A DNA stretch of 64,000 nt from Stenotrophomonas raiganjensis (SeqCode) (GTDB lineage Bacteria; Pseudomonadota; Gammaproteobacteria; Xanthomonadales; Xanthomonadaceae). Positions 1-9,294 of the stretch are shown here, in pieces; the stretch's first letter is position 1, and each line of letters opens with the position of its first letter. The DNA is taken from assembly GCF_030658505.1 (NCBI RefSeq), contig NZ_JAUTXR010000140.1, positions 41,668 through 105,667 on the forward strand, given 5' to 3'. The notes under the pieces are model-generated. The model ran no database searches. It was given only the letters and a program-made list of their open reading frames with translations, and had not been told where the DNA came from. Position numbers and translations under genes: made by a program.

Positions 1-109
1 GCAGATGACTGCCACGCCGAGCGCGGCCGAAGCTCACTCCGGTGGACAAGGCGGCCAGGCCCAGAATCGCAGCGCCTGCCGCCAGCTGCAGCAGATCCGG
101 TGGCGTCAT
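1..109 (-). CDS. Partial N-terminus of an unidentified membrane-anchored protein
   Basis: An open frame on the minus strand starts with ATG at 109 and runs off the left edge. It encodes about 36 residues beginning MTPPDLLQLAAGAAILGLAA, a hydrophobic stretch that could be one N-terminal membrane segment. It lies just downstream of a tRNA gene on the same strand. There is no convincing Shine-Dalgarno, and the frame is open further upstream, so the start is uncertain. The product cannot be named from this fragment. Confidence 0.3.
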   Translation of the reverse strand, partial: MTPPDLLQLAAGAAILGLAALSTGVSFGRARRGSHL

Positions 110-180
110 GCACGCAGTGTTGATGATGCGCACGGCAACGTCCAGCGCGGACTGGCAGCGTGCAGGCAAGCGGGGGAAGA

Positions 181-257
181 TGGCGCGCCCGGAGGGATTC
201 GAACCCCCGACCAATGGCTTCGGAAGCCACTACTCTATCCGGCTGAGCTACGGGCGC
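181..257 (-). tRNA. tRNA-Arg (anticodon CCG)
   Basis: The reverse complement folds as a cloverleaf. The acceptor 5' strand GCGCCCG pairs with CGGGCGC, the D arm contains AGCTCAGCCGGATAGAG, the anticodon loop is TTCCGAA (anticodon CCG, reading CGG), and the T arm contains GGTTCGAATC. The discriminator is G and CCA is encoded. Length is 77 nt. It points away from ubiA. Confidence 0.95.
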
Positions 258-406
258 GTTGTAGAACCGCCGCGCCGTCGGCCGGTGCCGGGGCGGGCAT
301 CGCAGCGCCATGACGCGGTGCGGGACCGGCATTCTATCCAGTTTCGCCGAACAAATCTCCCCTCACGGGCAAAGCCCTGCCAGAGGGGCAGGAGTATCCT
401 ATCGCC

Positions 407-1300
407 ATGGCTGATACCCCCCTCATTTCGCCGCAGTCGTCGGCGACGCCGCGTTGGCGGCATTACTGGAGTCTGATGCGCGCTGATCGCCCGATCGGCA
501 CGCTGCTGCTGCTGTGGCCCACCTGGTGGGCGTTGTGGCTGGCCGCGGGCGGCCTGCCGCCGTTGTGGACGCTGTTCGTGTTCACCGCCGGCGTGTGGCT
601 GACCCGCTCGGCCGGTTGCGTCATCAATGACTATGCCGACCGCTGGCTCGACCCGCACGTGGAGCGGACCAAGGCGCGTCCGCTGGCCACCGGCGCAATC
701 AGCGGCCGAGCTGCGCTGGCGTTGTTCGCCGTGCTGATGCTGGTGGCCTTCGGCCTGGTGCTGACCCTGAACGGGCTGACCATCGGCCTGAGCTTCATCG
801 GCGTGTTTCTGGCCGCCAGCTACCCCTACCTGAAGCGCTACACCCATCTGCCGCAGGTCTACCTGGGCATGTCGTTCGGCTGGGGTATCCCGATGGCGTT
901 CGCCGCCGTGCAGGGCGAGGTGCCGATGCTGGGCTGGCTGCTGTATGCCGGCAACATCCTGTGGTCCACCGCCTACGACACCTGGTATGCGATGGTCGAC
1001 CGCGAGGACGACCTGAAGATGGGCTCGCACTCCACCGCGATCCTGTTCGGCGACCTCGATCTGGTCATCCAGGGCGTGTTGTATGCCCTGTTCCTGGCCA
1101 CCATGGCGCTGGTAGGCGTACGCGGCGGGCTGGGTGGGTACTACCTGGCCGGCGTGGCCGTGGCCACCGCGCTGGTGGTGTACGAATTCTGGATCTGCCG
1201 CAACCGCGAACGTGGCCCGTGCTTCAAGGCGTTCCTGCACAACAACTGGGTCGGTGCCGCGCTGTTCGCCGGCATTGCCGTGGATCTGGCGCTGCGTTGA
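407..1300 (+). CDS. ubiA: 4-hydroxybenzoate octaprenyltransferase
   Basis: Membrane prenyltransferase that attaches the polyprenyl tail to 4-hydroxybenzoate in ubiquinone synthesis. The 297 residues match the family length. Both Asp-rich, Mg-prenyl-diphosphate-binding motifs are visible: NDYADRWLD near residues 74-82 and [12 protein letters not shown] around 190-200. The rest consists of hydrophobic helices. An AGGAG lies about 12 nt before the ATG. No ubiC is adjacent; the gene stands alone and is followed by palindromic repeats. Confidence 0.95.
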   Translation: MADTPLISPQSSATPRWRHYWSLMRADRPIGTLLLLWPTWWALWLAAGGLPPLWTLFVFTAGVWLTRSAGCVINDYADRWLDPHVERTKARPLATGAISGRAALALFAVLMLVAFGLVLTLNGLTIGLSFIGVFLAASYPYLKRYTHLPQVYLGMSFGWGIPMAFAAVQGEVPMLGWLLYAGNILWSTAYDTWYAMVDREDDLKMGSHSTAILFGDLDLVIQGVLYALFLATMALVGVRGGLGGYYLAGVAVATALVVYEFWICRNRERGPCFKAFLHNNWVGAALFAGIAVDLALR

Positions 1301-1305
1301 GAAGC

Positions 1306-1384
1306 GCAGCCGAGCGTGGGCTCGGCTCTACAAGGGGCAACCCCGAAACCGGATATCCGTAGCGCCCGAGCCCATGCTCGGGCG
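1306..1384. repeat. Two SMAG/REP-type palindromes
   Basis: The first copy (1306-1331) has AGCCGAGC and GCTCGGCT arms and ends in CTAC. The second (1359-1384) starts GTAG with CCCGAGC/GCTCGGG arms. They lie just after the ubiA stop, where transcripts could be stabilised or ended. They match the GTAG-headed palindrome family known from Stenotrophomonas. Confidence 0.8.
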
Positions 1385-1487
1385 GCGGCGCGCAGCGCCG
1401 GGTATCCCGCCACCTACGACCAATAGGTGGCTGACAGCCCGCACCCCACCGCCCAGAATCGGTCCATCGAACCTGGGAGGGTAGACG

Positions 1488-2912
1488 ATGGCCTCGACGG
1501 CAGCACTACAGGACGGCTGGATGGCGCGCGCTGCGCTGCGCTCGGCCGCCTGGGCGGAAAAGTGGTTCCCCGATGCGTATGTATTCGCGGTGCTGGGCGT
1601 GGTCATCGTCGCGCTGGCCGCGATGGGCTTCGGCTCGACCCCGCAGGCCACCGCCAGCGCCTTCGGTGACGGCTTCTGGAGCCTGATTCCCTTCACCATG
1701 CAGATGGCCTTCGTGGTCATCGGCGGCTACGCCGTGGCCACCGCGCCGGTGGTCGCACGCTTCATCGACTTCCTCGCCCGCGTGCCGCGCACTGGCCGTG
1801 GCGCGGTGGTGTACGTGGGCCTGGTCAGCATGCTGGCCTCGCTGCTCAGCTGGGGTTTCTCGCTGGTGTTCGGCGGACTGCTGGTGCGCGCGCTGGCGCG
1901 CCGTACCGAACTGCGCATGGACTACCGCGCGGCCGGTGCTTCGGCGTACCTTGGCCTGGGTGCGGTGTGGGCGATGGGGTTGAGTTCGTCGGCCGCACAG
2001 CTGCAGGCCAACCCGGCCAGCATGCCGCCGGGGCTGGTGGAAATCACCGGCGTGCTGCCGTTCACCGAAACCATCTTCCTGTGGCAGTCGATCGCACTGA
2101 CCTCGGTGCTGATCCTGGTCTCGCTGCTGATCGCCTGGCTGACAGCGCCCGCGGCCGGCAGTGCCCGCACCGCTGAAGACTTCCCGGGCGCCGCGCAGGC
2201 CGAGCCGGAGCCGCTGCAGCACCGCACGCGCCCAGGCGAATGGCTGGAATACAGCCCGCTGCTGACCGTGCTGCTCTCGTTGCTGGCGTTCGGCTGGCTG
2301 TTCAACGAGTTCGCCAGCAAGCCGGTGGTCACCGCCATCGCCAACCTCAACACCTACAATTTCCTGTTCATTTCGCTGGGCCTGCTGCTGCACTGGCGGC
2401 CGCGCAGCTTCCTCAACGCGGTGGCCAAAGCGGTGCCGAGCACCACCGGCGTGCTGATCCAGTTCCCGCTCTACGGCGGCATCGCGATGATCCTCACCCA
2501 CGCTGCTGGCGGTGACGGACAGACCCTTGCGCACCGGCTGTCGAGCCTGTTCGTGCACGTGGCCAGCACCGATACCTTCGCGCTGGTAATGGGCGTCTAT
2601 TCGGCGGTGCTGGGCTTCTTCGTGCCGTCCGGTGGTGGCAAGTGGATCATCGAAGCCCCGTACGTGATGCAGGCCGCCAACGAACTGAAGGCACACCTGG
2701 GCTGGGCGGTGCAGGTCTACAACGCGGCCGAAGCGCTGCCAAACCTGATCAATCCGTTCTGGATGCTGCCGCTGTTGGGCGTGTTGGGCCTGAAGGCGCG
2801 CGACATCGTCGGCTTCACCTTCATCCAGTTGCTGGTGCACATCCCGCTGGTGCTGGGCCTGCTCTGGTTGCTGGGCATGACCCTGGCCTATGTGCCGCCG
2901 GTGATGCCCTGA
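1488..2912 (+). CDS. AtoE-type short-chain fatty acid transporter family protein
   Basis: A 474-residue polytopic inner-membrane protein with about ten or more hydrophobic helices. It matches the AtoE/TIGR00366 family, proposed to import short-chain fatty acids. Recognisable stretches include the N-terminal AEKWFPDAYVFA, SWGFSLVFGGLLVR, and PSGGGKWIIEAPYVM near residue 380, a family signature. A GGGAGGG ribosome site precedes the ATG. No atoDA (CoA-transferase) genes are nearby, so the substrate is inferred from family only. Confidence 0.85.
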   Translation: MASTAALQDGWMARAALRSAAWAEKWFPDAYVFAVLGVVIVALAAMGFGSTPQATASAFGDGFWSLIPFTMQMAFVVIGGYAVATAPVVARFIDFLARVPRTGRGAVVYVGLVSMLASLLSWGFSLVFGGLLVRALARRTELRMDYRAAGASAYLGLGAVWAMGLSSSAAQLQANPASMPPGLVEITGVLPFTETIFLWQSIALTSVLILVSLLIAWLTAPAAGSARTAEDFPGAAQAEPEPLQHRTRPGEWLEYSPLLTVLLSLLAFGWLFNEFASKPVVTAIANLNTYNFLFISLGLLLHWRPRSFLNAVAKAVPSTTGVLIQFPLYGGIAMILTHAAGGDGQTLAHRLSSLFVHVASTDTFALVMGVYSAVLGFFVPSGGGKWIIEAPYVMQAANELKAHLGWAVQVYNAAEALPNLINPFWMLPLLGVLGLKARDIVGFTFIQLLVHIPLVLGLLWLLGMTLAYVPPVMP

Positions 2913-3185
2913 ATGCTGGGCTTGCTTGCCTGCGTGAGTTGGGAAGCCAGCCTCCTTCCGCGCGTGTTTCCGGCTGAGAACGCCATGAATGCGCGCCATG
3001 CTGACCACTGCATGAGCACATGCCGAACCCGCATGAATTCTTCAGCCGCTTGTGCCACAAGGGCTTCTGCGCGTTCATTCACAGGCGTACACGCAGATGT
3101 AGCCGCGCACCCACGCGTGATTAACCATTCGCTGCAGACGATGGCCACGTCCACCGCATTCCGCGAGTGGCTTTGGAGATCGGAC

Positions 3186-3350
3186 ATGGCACAGCAGAAC
3201 CAGAACCCGAACCAGAAGCAGCAGGGCCAGCAGAACCAGCAGGATCAGCAGCAGGGTCGTGGCCGCGACCAGCAGCAGCAACAGCAGCAGGAACAGCAGC
3301 AGCGCAACCAGCGCAACCAGCAGCAGGGTGGGCAGGACGAGGAAGAGTGA
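3186..3350 (+). CDS. Gln-rich low-complexity microprotein
   Basis: A 54-residue ORF made almost only of Gln, Asn, Arg, Gly and Glu, beginning MAQQNQNPNQKQQ and ending in an acidic DEEE tail. A GGAG lies 9 nt before the ATG. There is no signal peptide and no hydrophobic residue beyond the start. It is followed by a strong intrinsic terminator shared with the convergent gene. Composition suggests an intrinsically disordered, hydrophilic protein; the function is unknown. A non-coding explanation is possible, but the start, ribosome site and terminator argue for expression. Confidence 0.6.
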   Translation: MAQQNQNPNQKQQGQQNQQDQQQGRGRDQQQQQQQEQQQRNQRNQQQGGQDEEE

Positions 3351-3372
3351 CCTCGCTACCAGCTCCGGTGAT

Positions 3373-3401
3373 GCAAAGCCCCGCCCCGTGCGGGGCTTTG
3401 C
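3373..3401. terminator. Bidirectional intrinsic terminator
   Basis: GCAAAGCCCCGC pairs with GCGGGGCTTTGC around a 5-nt loop. It sits exactly between the convergent stops at 3350 and 3402 and can serve both strands. Confidence 0.85.
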
Positions 3402-4028
3402 TTATTCCAGCACGCCGACACGCTGCAGCACCGGCGCTGCCGACATGTCGTTCGGATTGGTGCCGGGCTGATCCTGCGGTACGTCCATGCCCATGCCGCG
3501 GTACAGATCCACCCAGTGCTGGGCGATTTCCCCGGTCTGCGGGTTGCGGAAGTTCATCGGCTGCAATGCGAACACGTGGTGCGCACGGAACGCACGCTCG
3601 ATGAAGTCCGAGCAGTAGTAGCTGTCCTCGTTCAACACATACGACGTGTTGTACGGTTTGCCCAGCATCGTGCGCGCGGTGGCAACCGCGTCCTTGATCG
3701 CGTCCCGCGGCGGTGCACGCAGGCGATAGACCACGATCTGCCGTTGCTTGTCCTGCGCATCGTGGCGGAATTCGGACAGTGGCTGCCGGCGCGACCCTTT
3801 CTCGTCCGCATGCAATACCTCCCAGCCCTTCGGCGTGGAAGCGACCAGGGCGACGTGATCGAAGCTGGGCGCGCCCTGCTTGCCGGTGGCATCGTCAATG
3901 GCCGCGCTGAGCCCGCTGTGGCCGGCAGTGACGAACAACAGGTCGCCTTCGCGGACATCGACGGCCATCGCCACCGCTGGCCACAGGGCGGGCAGCAGCA
4001 GGCCGATCAGGAGCAGGAAGCGATGCAT
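3402..4028 (-). CDS. YiiX/YebB-like NlpC/P60-superfamily cysteine hydrolase
   Basis: A 208-residue secreted protein with a cleavable signal peptide (hydrophobic residues 4-22, AMA site). It resembles the permuted papain-like YiiX/YebB group, which acts on amide bonds in the envelope. The likely catalytic Cys139 lies in EDSYYCSDFIERAF and the His58 in SFDHVALVAS, the permuted order expected for the family. A GAGAT precedes the ATG. Substrate unknown; cell wall or lipid amides are possible from family knowledge. Confidence 0.8.
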   Translation of the reverse strand: MHRFLLLIGLLLPALWPAVAMAVDVREGDLLFVTAGHSGLSAAIDDATGKQGAPSFDHVALVASTPKGWEVLHADEKGSRRQPLSEFRHDAQDKQRQIVVYRLRAPPRDAIKDAVATARTMLGKPYNTSYVLNEDSYYCSDFIERAFRAHHVFALQPMNFRNPQTGEIAQHWVDLYRGMGMDVPQDQPGTNPNDMSAAPVLQRVGVLE

Positions 4029-4224
4029 GGGATCTCGGACAGGCGGAATGCCGGAATTGTAGGGTGCGCGGTAGCATCAGACGACCGGGGCGGACCGAAA
4101 CTGGGACGCGCACATGCGGCGCTGGTCAAGCGTGAGGACGAGTCGATCTGAGGCCCGGACCGGCACAGGCGCGGCGGGCCAGTGGCTGCTAGGCTCGAGG
4201 CCTGGTCCAGGCAGGGAGACGCCG

Positions 4225-6063
4225 ATGCAGGCTTTCAGGAAGCGCACCACCACCGCCGCCGTCGCCGTCGTATTGGCGATAGCCCCCTTCAGCGGCGCCC
4301 AGGCACAGTCGGTGCATGCCGATGACCGCGCCTACTTCGCCAATGCCACCGCCGAACAGGCCGCGCGTGACGCGCTGGGCAAGCGCGCCGAGGCCCTGCA
4401 GCAGGCGTCCACCCTTGCACCGGCGGAACGCTTCCAGCAGGCCGAGGCACTGGAGGCGCAGTGCCTGCGCCATCACGGCTACCTGCACCTGCAGTCCGCC
4501 CGCAACACGCGCGATCTTCGCCCGGCACAGGCGCTGGACCAGGCAATGGCGCTGTGCAGCCGCATCGCCCGCAGCGGTCGCGCTGCACTGCGCGAGGCGC
4601 CCGCAGATGCGGCGTGGGCAGCACCGTATGGCTTCCTGCGCGCACGCGCATTGAAGGAGGCTGGCACCCCGGCCAATGCTGCGCTGGACAAGGCCGTGGA
4701 GGCGCTGGCCGATCCGGCGCTGGACAGCTTCGCGCGCCTGCGTGGGCAGATCCTGCGCAGCGCCGAGTACCCGCAGATCGAGCGCGACGGACGGCGATGG
4801 GACACCGGGCGTGACAAGCAGGCGCTGGCCCAGCAGCCCGACCGTGCCCTGCGCGAGGCCGGCTGGAAGGGCTACTGGCAGGGGCTGCAGTCGCGCCGTG
4901 AGCCGATGGCGTCGGTGCTGCTGGGGCTGGTGCAGGTGAATGACGCCGCCGCACGCCTGCAGGGCGATGGCTCGGCGCCGGCACAGGGCTACCAGCGCAT
5001 GGGCCTGGATACCGCAGCAGTGGACGCGACGCTGGCGGCAATCGAACACCACGCCGGAGACCGCCGTGCCTACCAGGACATGCTGCTGCACCACGCGGCG
5101 CGATCCGGCATCGATGCGCCGCAGATCTGGGATACCACGGTGCCTGATGCCGGCTACACGCCACCGGTGCTGACGCTGGCACAGCTGCGTGACAACGCCG
5201 CCGATGCCATGCAGCACTTGGGGCCGGCGTACGTCGCGGAACTTCGCGCGCTGCTCGATCCGGCGAACCGCCGGATGGATCTGGCCAACGAACGCGGCAA
5301 CCGCAGCCAGGACGCGTTCCCGGTGAATGCTCCCGGTGCGCCGGCAATGCTGTTCGTTGGCGTGCGCCATGGCGATCTGGAAAGCGATGTCGAGATCGCG
5401 CATGAAGCGGGTCATGCGGTGCACGGCGCATGGATGGAGCGCGGCCATGCGTCACCGCTGCAGCGCAACGGCAGCCAATGGCTGACCGAGGCGTTCGCGA
5501 TCTACAACGAACTGCGCTTCCGCGACCAGCTGTACCAGCAGGCACAGGACCCGCGAGCGAAGGCCTACTACCTGAAATCACTACTGGACGACATGGTGCT
5601 GCAGCTGTTCACCTCTTCCGAGGAAGCGCAGCTGGAGCAGTCGATCTATCGGGGCGTGGCCGCGGGCAGCCTGGGTACGGCTGACGATCTGGATGCGCTG
5701 ACCGGGCAGGTGCTGGCGCGCTTCGGCCAGCAACCGGAGCGCTACCCACAGCTGCGCAACACCTGGATCGGCAAGCGCCTGATGTATGAAGACCCGAACT
5801 ATCTGGTGAACTACCTGTATGCAGGGCTGCTGGCCGTGCAGCTGTATGTGCAGGACCAGCGTGATCCCGAAGGCTTCCGTGCGCGCTATCTTGCCGTGCT
5901 TGGCGAGGGCTTCGATCGCGCGCCGAACGAGCAGTTGGCGCAACTGCTGGGGCACGCGCCTGACTGGGCGGCCCTTGTGGATGCCGATCTGCAGGTGTTC
6001 AACCAGACGGCGGCACAGCTGCAGGCACTGCATGCGCGGATCGAGGCAGGGCAGGGTACGTGA
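4225..6063 (+). CDS. Periplasmic M3-like zinc metallopeptidase
   Basis: A 612-residue protein with a signal peptide ending in SGAQAQ. The zinc motif HEAGH is at residues 393-397, and the third ligand is probably Glu422 in WLTEAFAIYNE. Spacing and alpha-helical character fit the M3 oligopeptidase clan (usual motif HEFGH). The frame is open upstream to 4114, but the GGGAGAC 7 nt before the ATG at 4225 and the signal peptide fix the start here. It overlaps the next gene by 4 nt (GTGA), so the two are probably co-translated. Confidence 0.8.
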   Translation: MQAFRKRTTTAAVAVVLAIAPFSGAQAQSVHADDRAYFANATAEQAARDALGKRAEALQQASTLAPAERFQQAEALEAQCLRHHGYLHLQSARNTRDLRPAQALDQAMALCSRIARSGRAALREAPADAAWAAPYGFLRARALKEAGTPANAALDKAVEALADPALDSFARLRGQILRSAEYPQIERDGRRWDTGRDKQALAQQPDRALREAGWKGYWQGLQSRREPMASVLLGLVQVNDAAARLQGDGSAPAQGYQRMGLDTAAVDATLAAIEHHAGDRRAYQDMLLHHAARSGIDAPQIWDTTVPDAGYTPPVLTLAQLRDNAADAMQHLGPAYVAELRALLDPANRRMDLANERGNRSQDAFPVNAPGAPAMLFVGVRHGDLESDVEIAHEAGHAVHGAWMERGHASPLQRNGSQWLTEAFAIYNELRFRDQLYQQAQDPRAKAYYLKSLLDDMVLQLFTSSEEAQLEQSIYRGVAAGSLGTADDLDALTGQVLARFGQQPERYPQLRNTWIGKRLMYEDPNYLVNYLYAGLLAVQLYVQDQRDPEGFRARYLAVLGEGFDRAPNEQLAQLLGHAPDWAALVDADLQVFNQTAAQLQALHARIEAGQGT

Positions 6064-7472
6064 ACCCGGCGCGCCCCATGCAGCAGGCGGTCGTCACCGT
6101 GTGGCTGCTGTTGCTGCTGTGCCTGCTGCCGATGGCAGCGATGGCGGTCACCCCGATACCTGCGCTGGACGATCCGGTGGTGGATGCCGCCAACGCGTTG
6201 TCCGCCGACACCCGCGCCACGTTGCGCATGCAGGCGCTGCAGCTGCAGGCGCGGAAAGGAGCGCAGCTGCAGGTGCTGATGGTGCCCAGTGTTGGCAGCG
6301 AGGGCATCGAGGCCTACGCACAGCGGGTGTTCGATCAGTGGCAGCTGGGCCGCACCGGTGTGGACGACGGTGTGCTGCTGTTGGTGGCGGTGCAGGACCG
6401 CCGCGTGCGCATCCAGACCGGCTATGGCCTGGAAGGTGCGCTGCCCGACGCGTACGCCGCTCGCATCATCGACAACGCGATCGTGCCGCGCTTCCGTGAG
6501 GGCGATTTCGACCAGGGCGTGCTCGATGGCACGAAGATCATGGTGGCGCTGATCGATGGCGAGGACCTGCCGGCATGGGAAGAGCCGACGGCCAGCAACG
6601 TGCTTCCCGCAGACTGGCGCCGCGCAGATTCGGTGGTGGCGTTGACCCTGCTGGCCGGTTTCCTGGCCGGGCTGTGGCGCTCGCCGCCGCCCTTCCCACC
6701 GGCGAAGACCGAGGCCGATTTCAGCGGCAGCCGTCGCGAGCGCCGACGCAAGGCGCTGGCCGCCAATGCATCGGCACCAGAACCAACCTGGCCGACCTTG
6801 CCTGCCTGGGGCCGCCCGATGCTGGTGACCGCTGTTGTGGGTGCGGGCGTGCTCTCCGTGGCGCTGTTGCTGCCGCGCCATGTGCTGCCGGGCCTGTGCT
6901 TCGTGCTGGCGATGGGCGTGCCGGTGGCGGCGCTGCTGGGCTGGTGCTGGCGCCGCAGCCAAGGTGTGCGCATCGTACTGTGCGGCATGCTGGTGCTCAG
7001 CGTGGTCTTCCTTGTGCAGGCGCTGCTGCGTGGCCAGCTGCCGCCGAGCCTGGCCTGGCACCTGCTGCTGCAGGTCGCCGCAGGCGTTGTTGCCCTGATG
7101 GTGTTCCTGCTGGTGCAGGCTTGCCGCACGCGCTGGAAGAAAAGCCGCAGCAGCTTCGCCGTGCGCATGGCGGCGCTGGTCCTGCTCACCCTGGGCTACG
7201 GTGTGGGCGCGCTGCTGGCGATCCATCGTGCCGAAGGTGAAGATCCACGATTGCTGGCGATGATCGTGTCCGGGGTGTGCGGCGTACTGTTGTACTTCGT
7301 GTGGTTGTTCACCATGCTGCCGGGCGAGCGCGCACGTGGCCGGGCTTCTTCATCCCGCGAACGCACGTCGTCCCGTCCGTCGTCCTCGTCGAGTCCGTCG
7401 TCGAGCAGTTCCAGCAGCTGGTCTGGAGGCGGCGGCCGCAGCGGTGGCGGCGGTGCATCGGGCAGCTGGTAG
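6060..7472 (+). CDS. TPM-domain (YgcG-like) membrane protein
   Basis: A 470-residue protein starting with GTG inside the stop of the peptidase gene. It has a signal/anchor helix, a periplasmic TPM domain (about residues 45-170, with GVDDGVLLLVAVQDRRVRIQ and GYGLEGALPDAYA), then several membrane helices (about 255-430) and a Ser- then Gly-rich tail ending SGGGGASGSW. This layout is that of YgcG/TPM proteins, whose role is poorly known (envelope or photosystem quality control in some homologues). An alternative ATG lies at 6078. Confidence 0.8.
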   Translation: MNPARPMQQAVVTVWLLLLLCLLPMAAMAVTPIPALDDPVVDAANALSADTRATLRMQALQLQARKGAQLQVLMVPSVGSEGIEAYAQRVFDQWQLGRTGVDDGVLLLVAVQDRRVRIQTGYGLEGALPDAYAARIIDNAIVPRFREGDFDQGVLDGTKIMVALIDGEDLPAWEEPTASNVLPADWRRADSVVALTLLAGFLAGLWRSPPPFPPAKTEADFSGSRRERRRKALAANASAPEPTWPTLPAWGRPMLVTAVVGAGVLSVALLLPRHVLPGLCFVLAMGVPVAALLGWCWRRSQGVRIVLCGMLVLSVVFLVQALLRGQLPPSLAWHLLLQVAAGVVALMVFLLVQACRTRWKKSRSSFAVRMAALVLLTLGYGVGALLAIHRAEGEDPRLLAMIVSGVCGVLLYFVWLFTMLPGERARGRASSSRERTSSRPSSSSSPSSSSSSSWSGGGGRSGGGGASGSW

Positions 7473-7475
7473 TTC

Positions 7476-8147
7476 TCAGGCCGCCTGCACCCGCCAGCCG
7501 AGCGCGGCGTCCTCCACAACGCCCGGGCCCGCCACGTCGCCGACCTGCAGCTGCAGGCCCTGCGCGTTCGGAAGGTCCTTCTGTTCGGGGAACCAGCGCC
7601 GATCCGCCGCAACCATGATCAGCAGGCCCTCGTCGTCGCCCATCGGGGCGAACTGCGCTGAGGCCGTACTGATCGGCTGCAGGCCGAAGGACCGCTTGGA
7701 TTGCTCGCGCGCGGCATCGACATCGTGGCAGGGCAGGCCCACTTCGCTCAGGCAGGTCAGCTCGTTGCCGTGGAACACCCCAACGCGCGCACTGGCCGGC
7801 AGGCGGCGGCGGCCGATCAGTTCCAGGATCAGGCCGTCAGGGCCGGTGAAGTACACCGACTGCGACTGCCAGCTGCTTTCCAGCGCGAAGTAGTCCCGTC
7901 CCTCCGGGCTGCGTTGCAGCGGCGTGCGTTCGCGCAGCCAGGCCATCGCCTCGGCGAAGCGGTTGTCCGGCACGTTGAAGGCCAGGTGCACGCCACCGAC
8001 CGGCTGCGCGCCGGCGGGCTGCAGTTCGATCGTGCTCCAGCCGATGTGCACATGATTGCCGACCACGCGCTGCTGCAGGACATCGTGGAAATACGCGGCA
8101 ACGGTGGCGACGTCGGATACCGGGAGGGTAAGGTGAAGCAGACGCAT
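7476..8147 (-). CDS. VOC-superfamily (glyoxalase-like) protein
   Basis: The 223 residues form two vicinal-oxygen-chelate units. The first opens MRLLHLTLPVSDVATVAAYF and has a VHLAFNV strand; the second contains VYFTGPDGLILELIGRR and a further C-terminal module. A perfect AGGAGG lies 8 nt before the ATG at 8147, which selects this start over longer in-frame ones. VOC proteins bind a metal for dioxygenase, glyoxalase or antibiotic-resistance chemistry; the substrate cannot be assigned. Confidence 0.75.
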   Translation of the reverse strand: MRLLHLTLPVSDVATVAAYFHDVLQQRVVGNHVHIGWSTIELQPAGAQPVGGVHLAFNVPDNRFAEAMAWLRERTPLQRSPEGRDYFALESSWQSQSVYFTGPDGLILELIGRRRLPASARVGVFHGNELTCLSEVGLPCHDVDAAREQSKRSFGLQPISTASAQFAPMGDDEGLLIMVAADRRWFPEQKDLPNAQGLQLQVGDVAGPGVVEDAALGWRVQAA

Positions 8148-8174
8148 GGGCGATCCTCCTTGGATGCGCCCACT

Positions 8175-8201
8175 GTAGCGCCGGGCCATGCCCGGCGGCC
8201 A
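8175..8201. repeat. SMAG-type palindrome
   Basis: GTAGCGCCGGGCCATGCCCGGCGG, a GTAG-headed hairpin with GCCGGGC/GCCCGGC arms, between the VOC gene and the end of the hydrolase gene. Confidence 0.75.
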
Positions 8202-9281
8202 CTACCGCAGTGCTTCGGCGAAGAATCGCACCGCGGCATCCACTGCCTGCGCGTGGGTGCCCGCCTTCGGAACTGAACTGCTGCAGAGCTCGGGCAGCCT
8301 CTGCACACCGACCGCTGTACAGGCCGCCAGGAAGTCGTAGTGACCGACATCCGGCAGGCGTTGCAGCGCAGCACCTGGAATTGCGGCCTGTGCAACGTCG
8401 CCATTGGTCTGCGGTGGAGCAACCGTGTCAGCCTCGCCCAGCACGATCGATACAGGCTGACGCAATGAAGCGAGCTGTTCCGGCGCGAAGGCCTGCACGA
8501 TCGCCGGAGCGATCAGGAACACCGCGCGTACACGGGGAATTGCACGTGGGTCGTCGGCGTGGGCGATCCACGGCGACAATGCTGGCGATGCGGCAGCGGC
8601 CAGCCGCGCCTTCATCGTGTGCGTGGCTGCCTCGTGCTGCGGCAGGCAGACGCCGTCATCCGCATGCGTGCGGCAGAAGGCCAGCAACCGCTGCAGGTCG
8701 GGGCGTGCACCCGCGGCCAGCAGCGCGGTATAGCCGCCGGCCGAGAATCCGGCCACGCCCAGCCGATCACTGTCGACGTGCGGTCCCAGCACTGGATCGG
8801 CCTGCACGGCAGCCAGTGCTGCGCGCAGGTCGTCGGCGCGCAGCCAGCTCAGCATGCTGCCCGGCAGCGTCATCGGGTCGGCAGCGTTGTTGCCGGGGTG
8901 ATCAACCGCGATCACCAGATAGCCTGCGCGCGCCAGCGCTGTACCCAGCCAGCCCATCATCCGTGCGCTGCCACCGTTGCCGTGCGAGAGCATCACGGTC
9001 GGCAGGCGTCCACCCTGCAGCGGCGCATCCGCTGCTGCGCGGCCGACGTCGAACAAGGGGGCATCTGGCGGGCCGATGCTCAGTGCCATTTCCTGACTGC
9101 CGGCCTGCGCCGGGTACCAGACCGTGTAGCGCAGCACATCGCGATGCTGCGCGTCGCGCACGGCGGCACTGGCCACCGTCGTGGCGCCGTGGCGCTCGCC
9201 GGCCAGTCCGGCTTCGTGGGCGGCGGCGGTGGCCGTCACGCCCAGCAGGATCATTCCCAGCATAGCGAGGGTCATGTGCAT
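8202..9281 (-). CDS. Secreted alpha/beta hydrolase (dienelactone/PAF-acetylhydrolase-like)
   Basis: A 359-residue protein with a signal peptide (ATAAAHEAG). The alpha/beta hydrolase fold is shown by the oxyanion strand TVMLSHGNGG, the nucleophile elbow GFSAGG (Ser180), and a C-terminal VGHYDFLA that supplies the His. The length and the insert between strands resemble predicted dienelactone hydrolases and PAF-acetylhydrolase-like proteins. It starts 13 nt after the AraC-type regulator gene, so the two form an operon and the regulator probably senses a substrate or product. Confidence 0.8.
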   Translation of the reverse strand: MHMTLAMLGMILLGVTATAAAHEAGLAGERHGATTVASAAVRDAQHRDVLRYTVWYPAQAGSQEMALSIGPPDAPLFDVGRAAADAPLQGGRLPTVMLSHGNGGSARMMGWLGTALARAGYLVIAVDHPGNNAADPMTLPGSMLSWLRADDLRAALAAVQADPVLGPHVDSDRLGVAGFSAGGYTALLAAGARPDLQRLLAFCRTHADDGVCLPQHEAATHTMKARLAAAASPALSPWIAHADDPRAIPRVRAVFLIAPAIVQAFAPEQLASLRQPVSIVLGEADTVAPPQTNGDVAQAAIPGAALQRLPDVGHYDFLAACTAVGVQRLPELCSSSVPKAGTHAQAVDAAVRFFAEALR

Positions 9282-9294
9282 CGTCGGTTCCTTG

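Noticed and set aside
1506..3008. A 500-codon open frame opposite the AtoE-type gene
   Set aside because: Composition (Gln/His/Arg/Gly only) and lack of a ribosome site mark it as a shadow.
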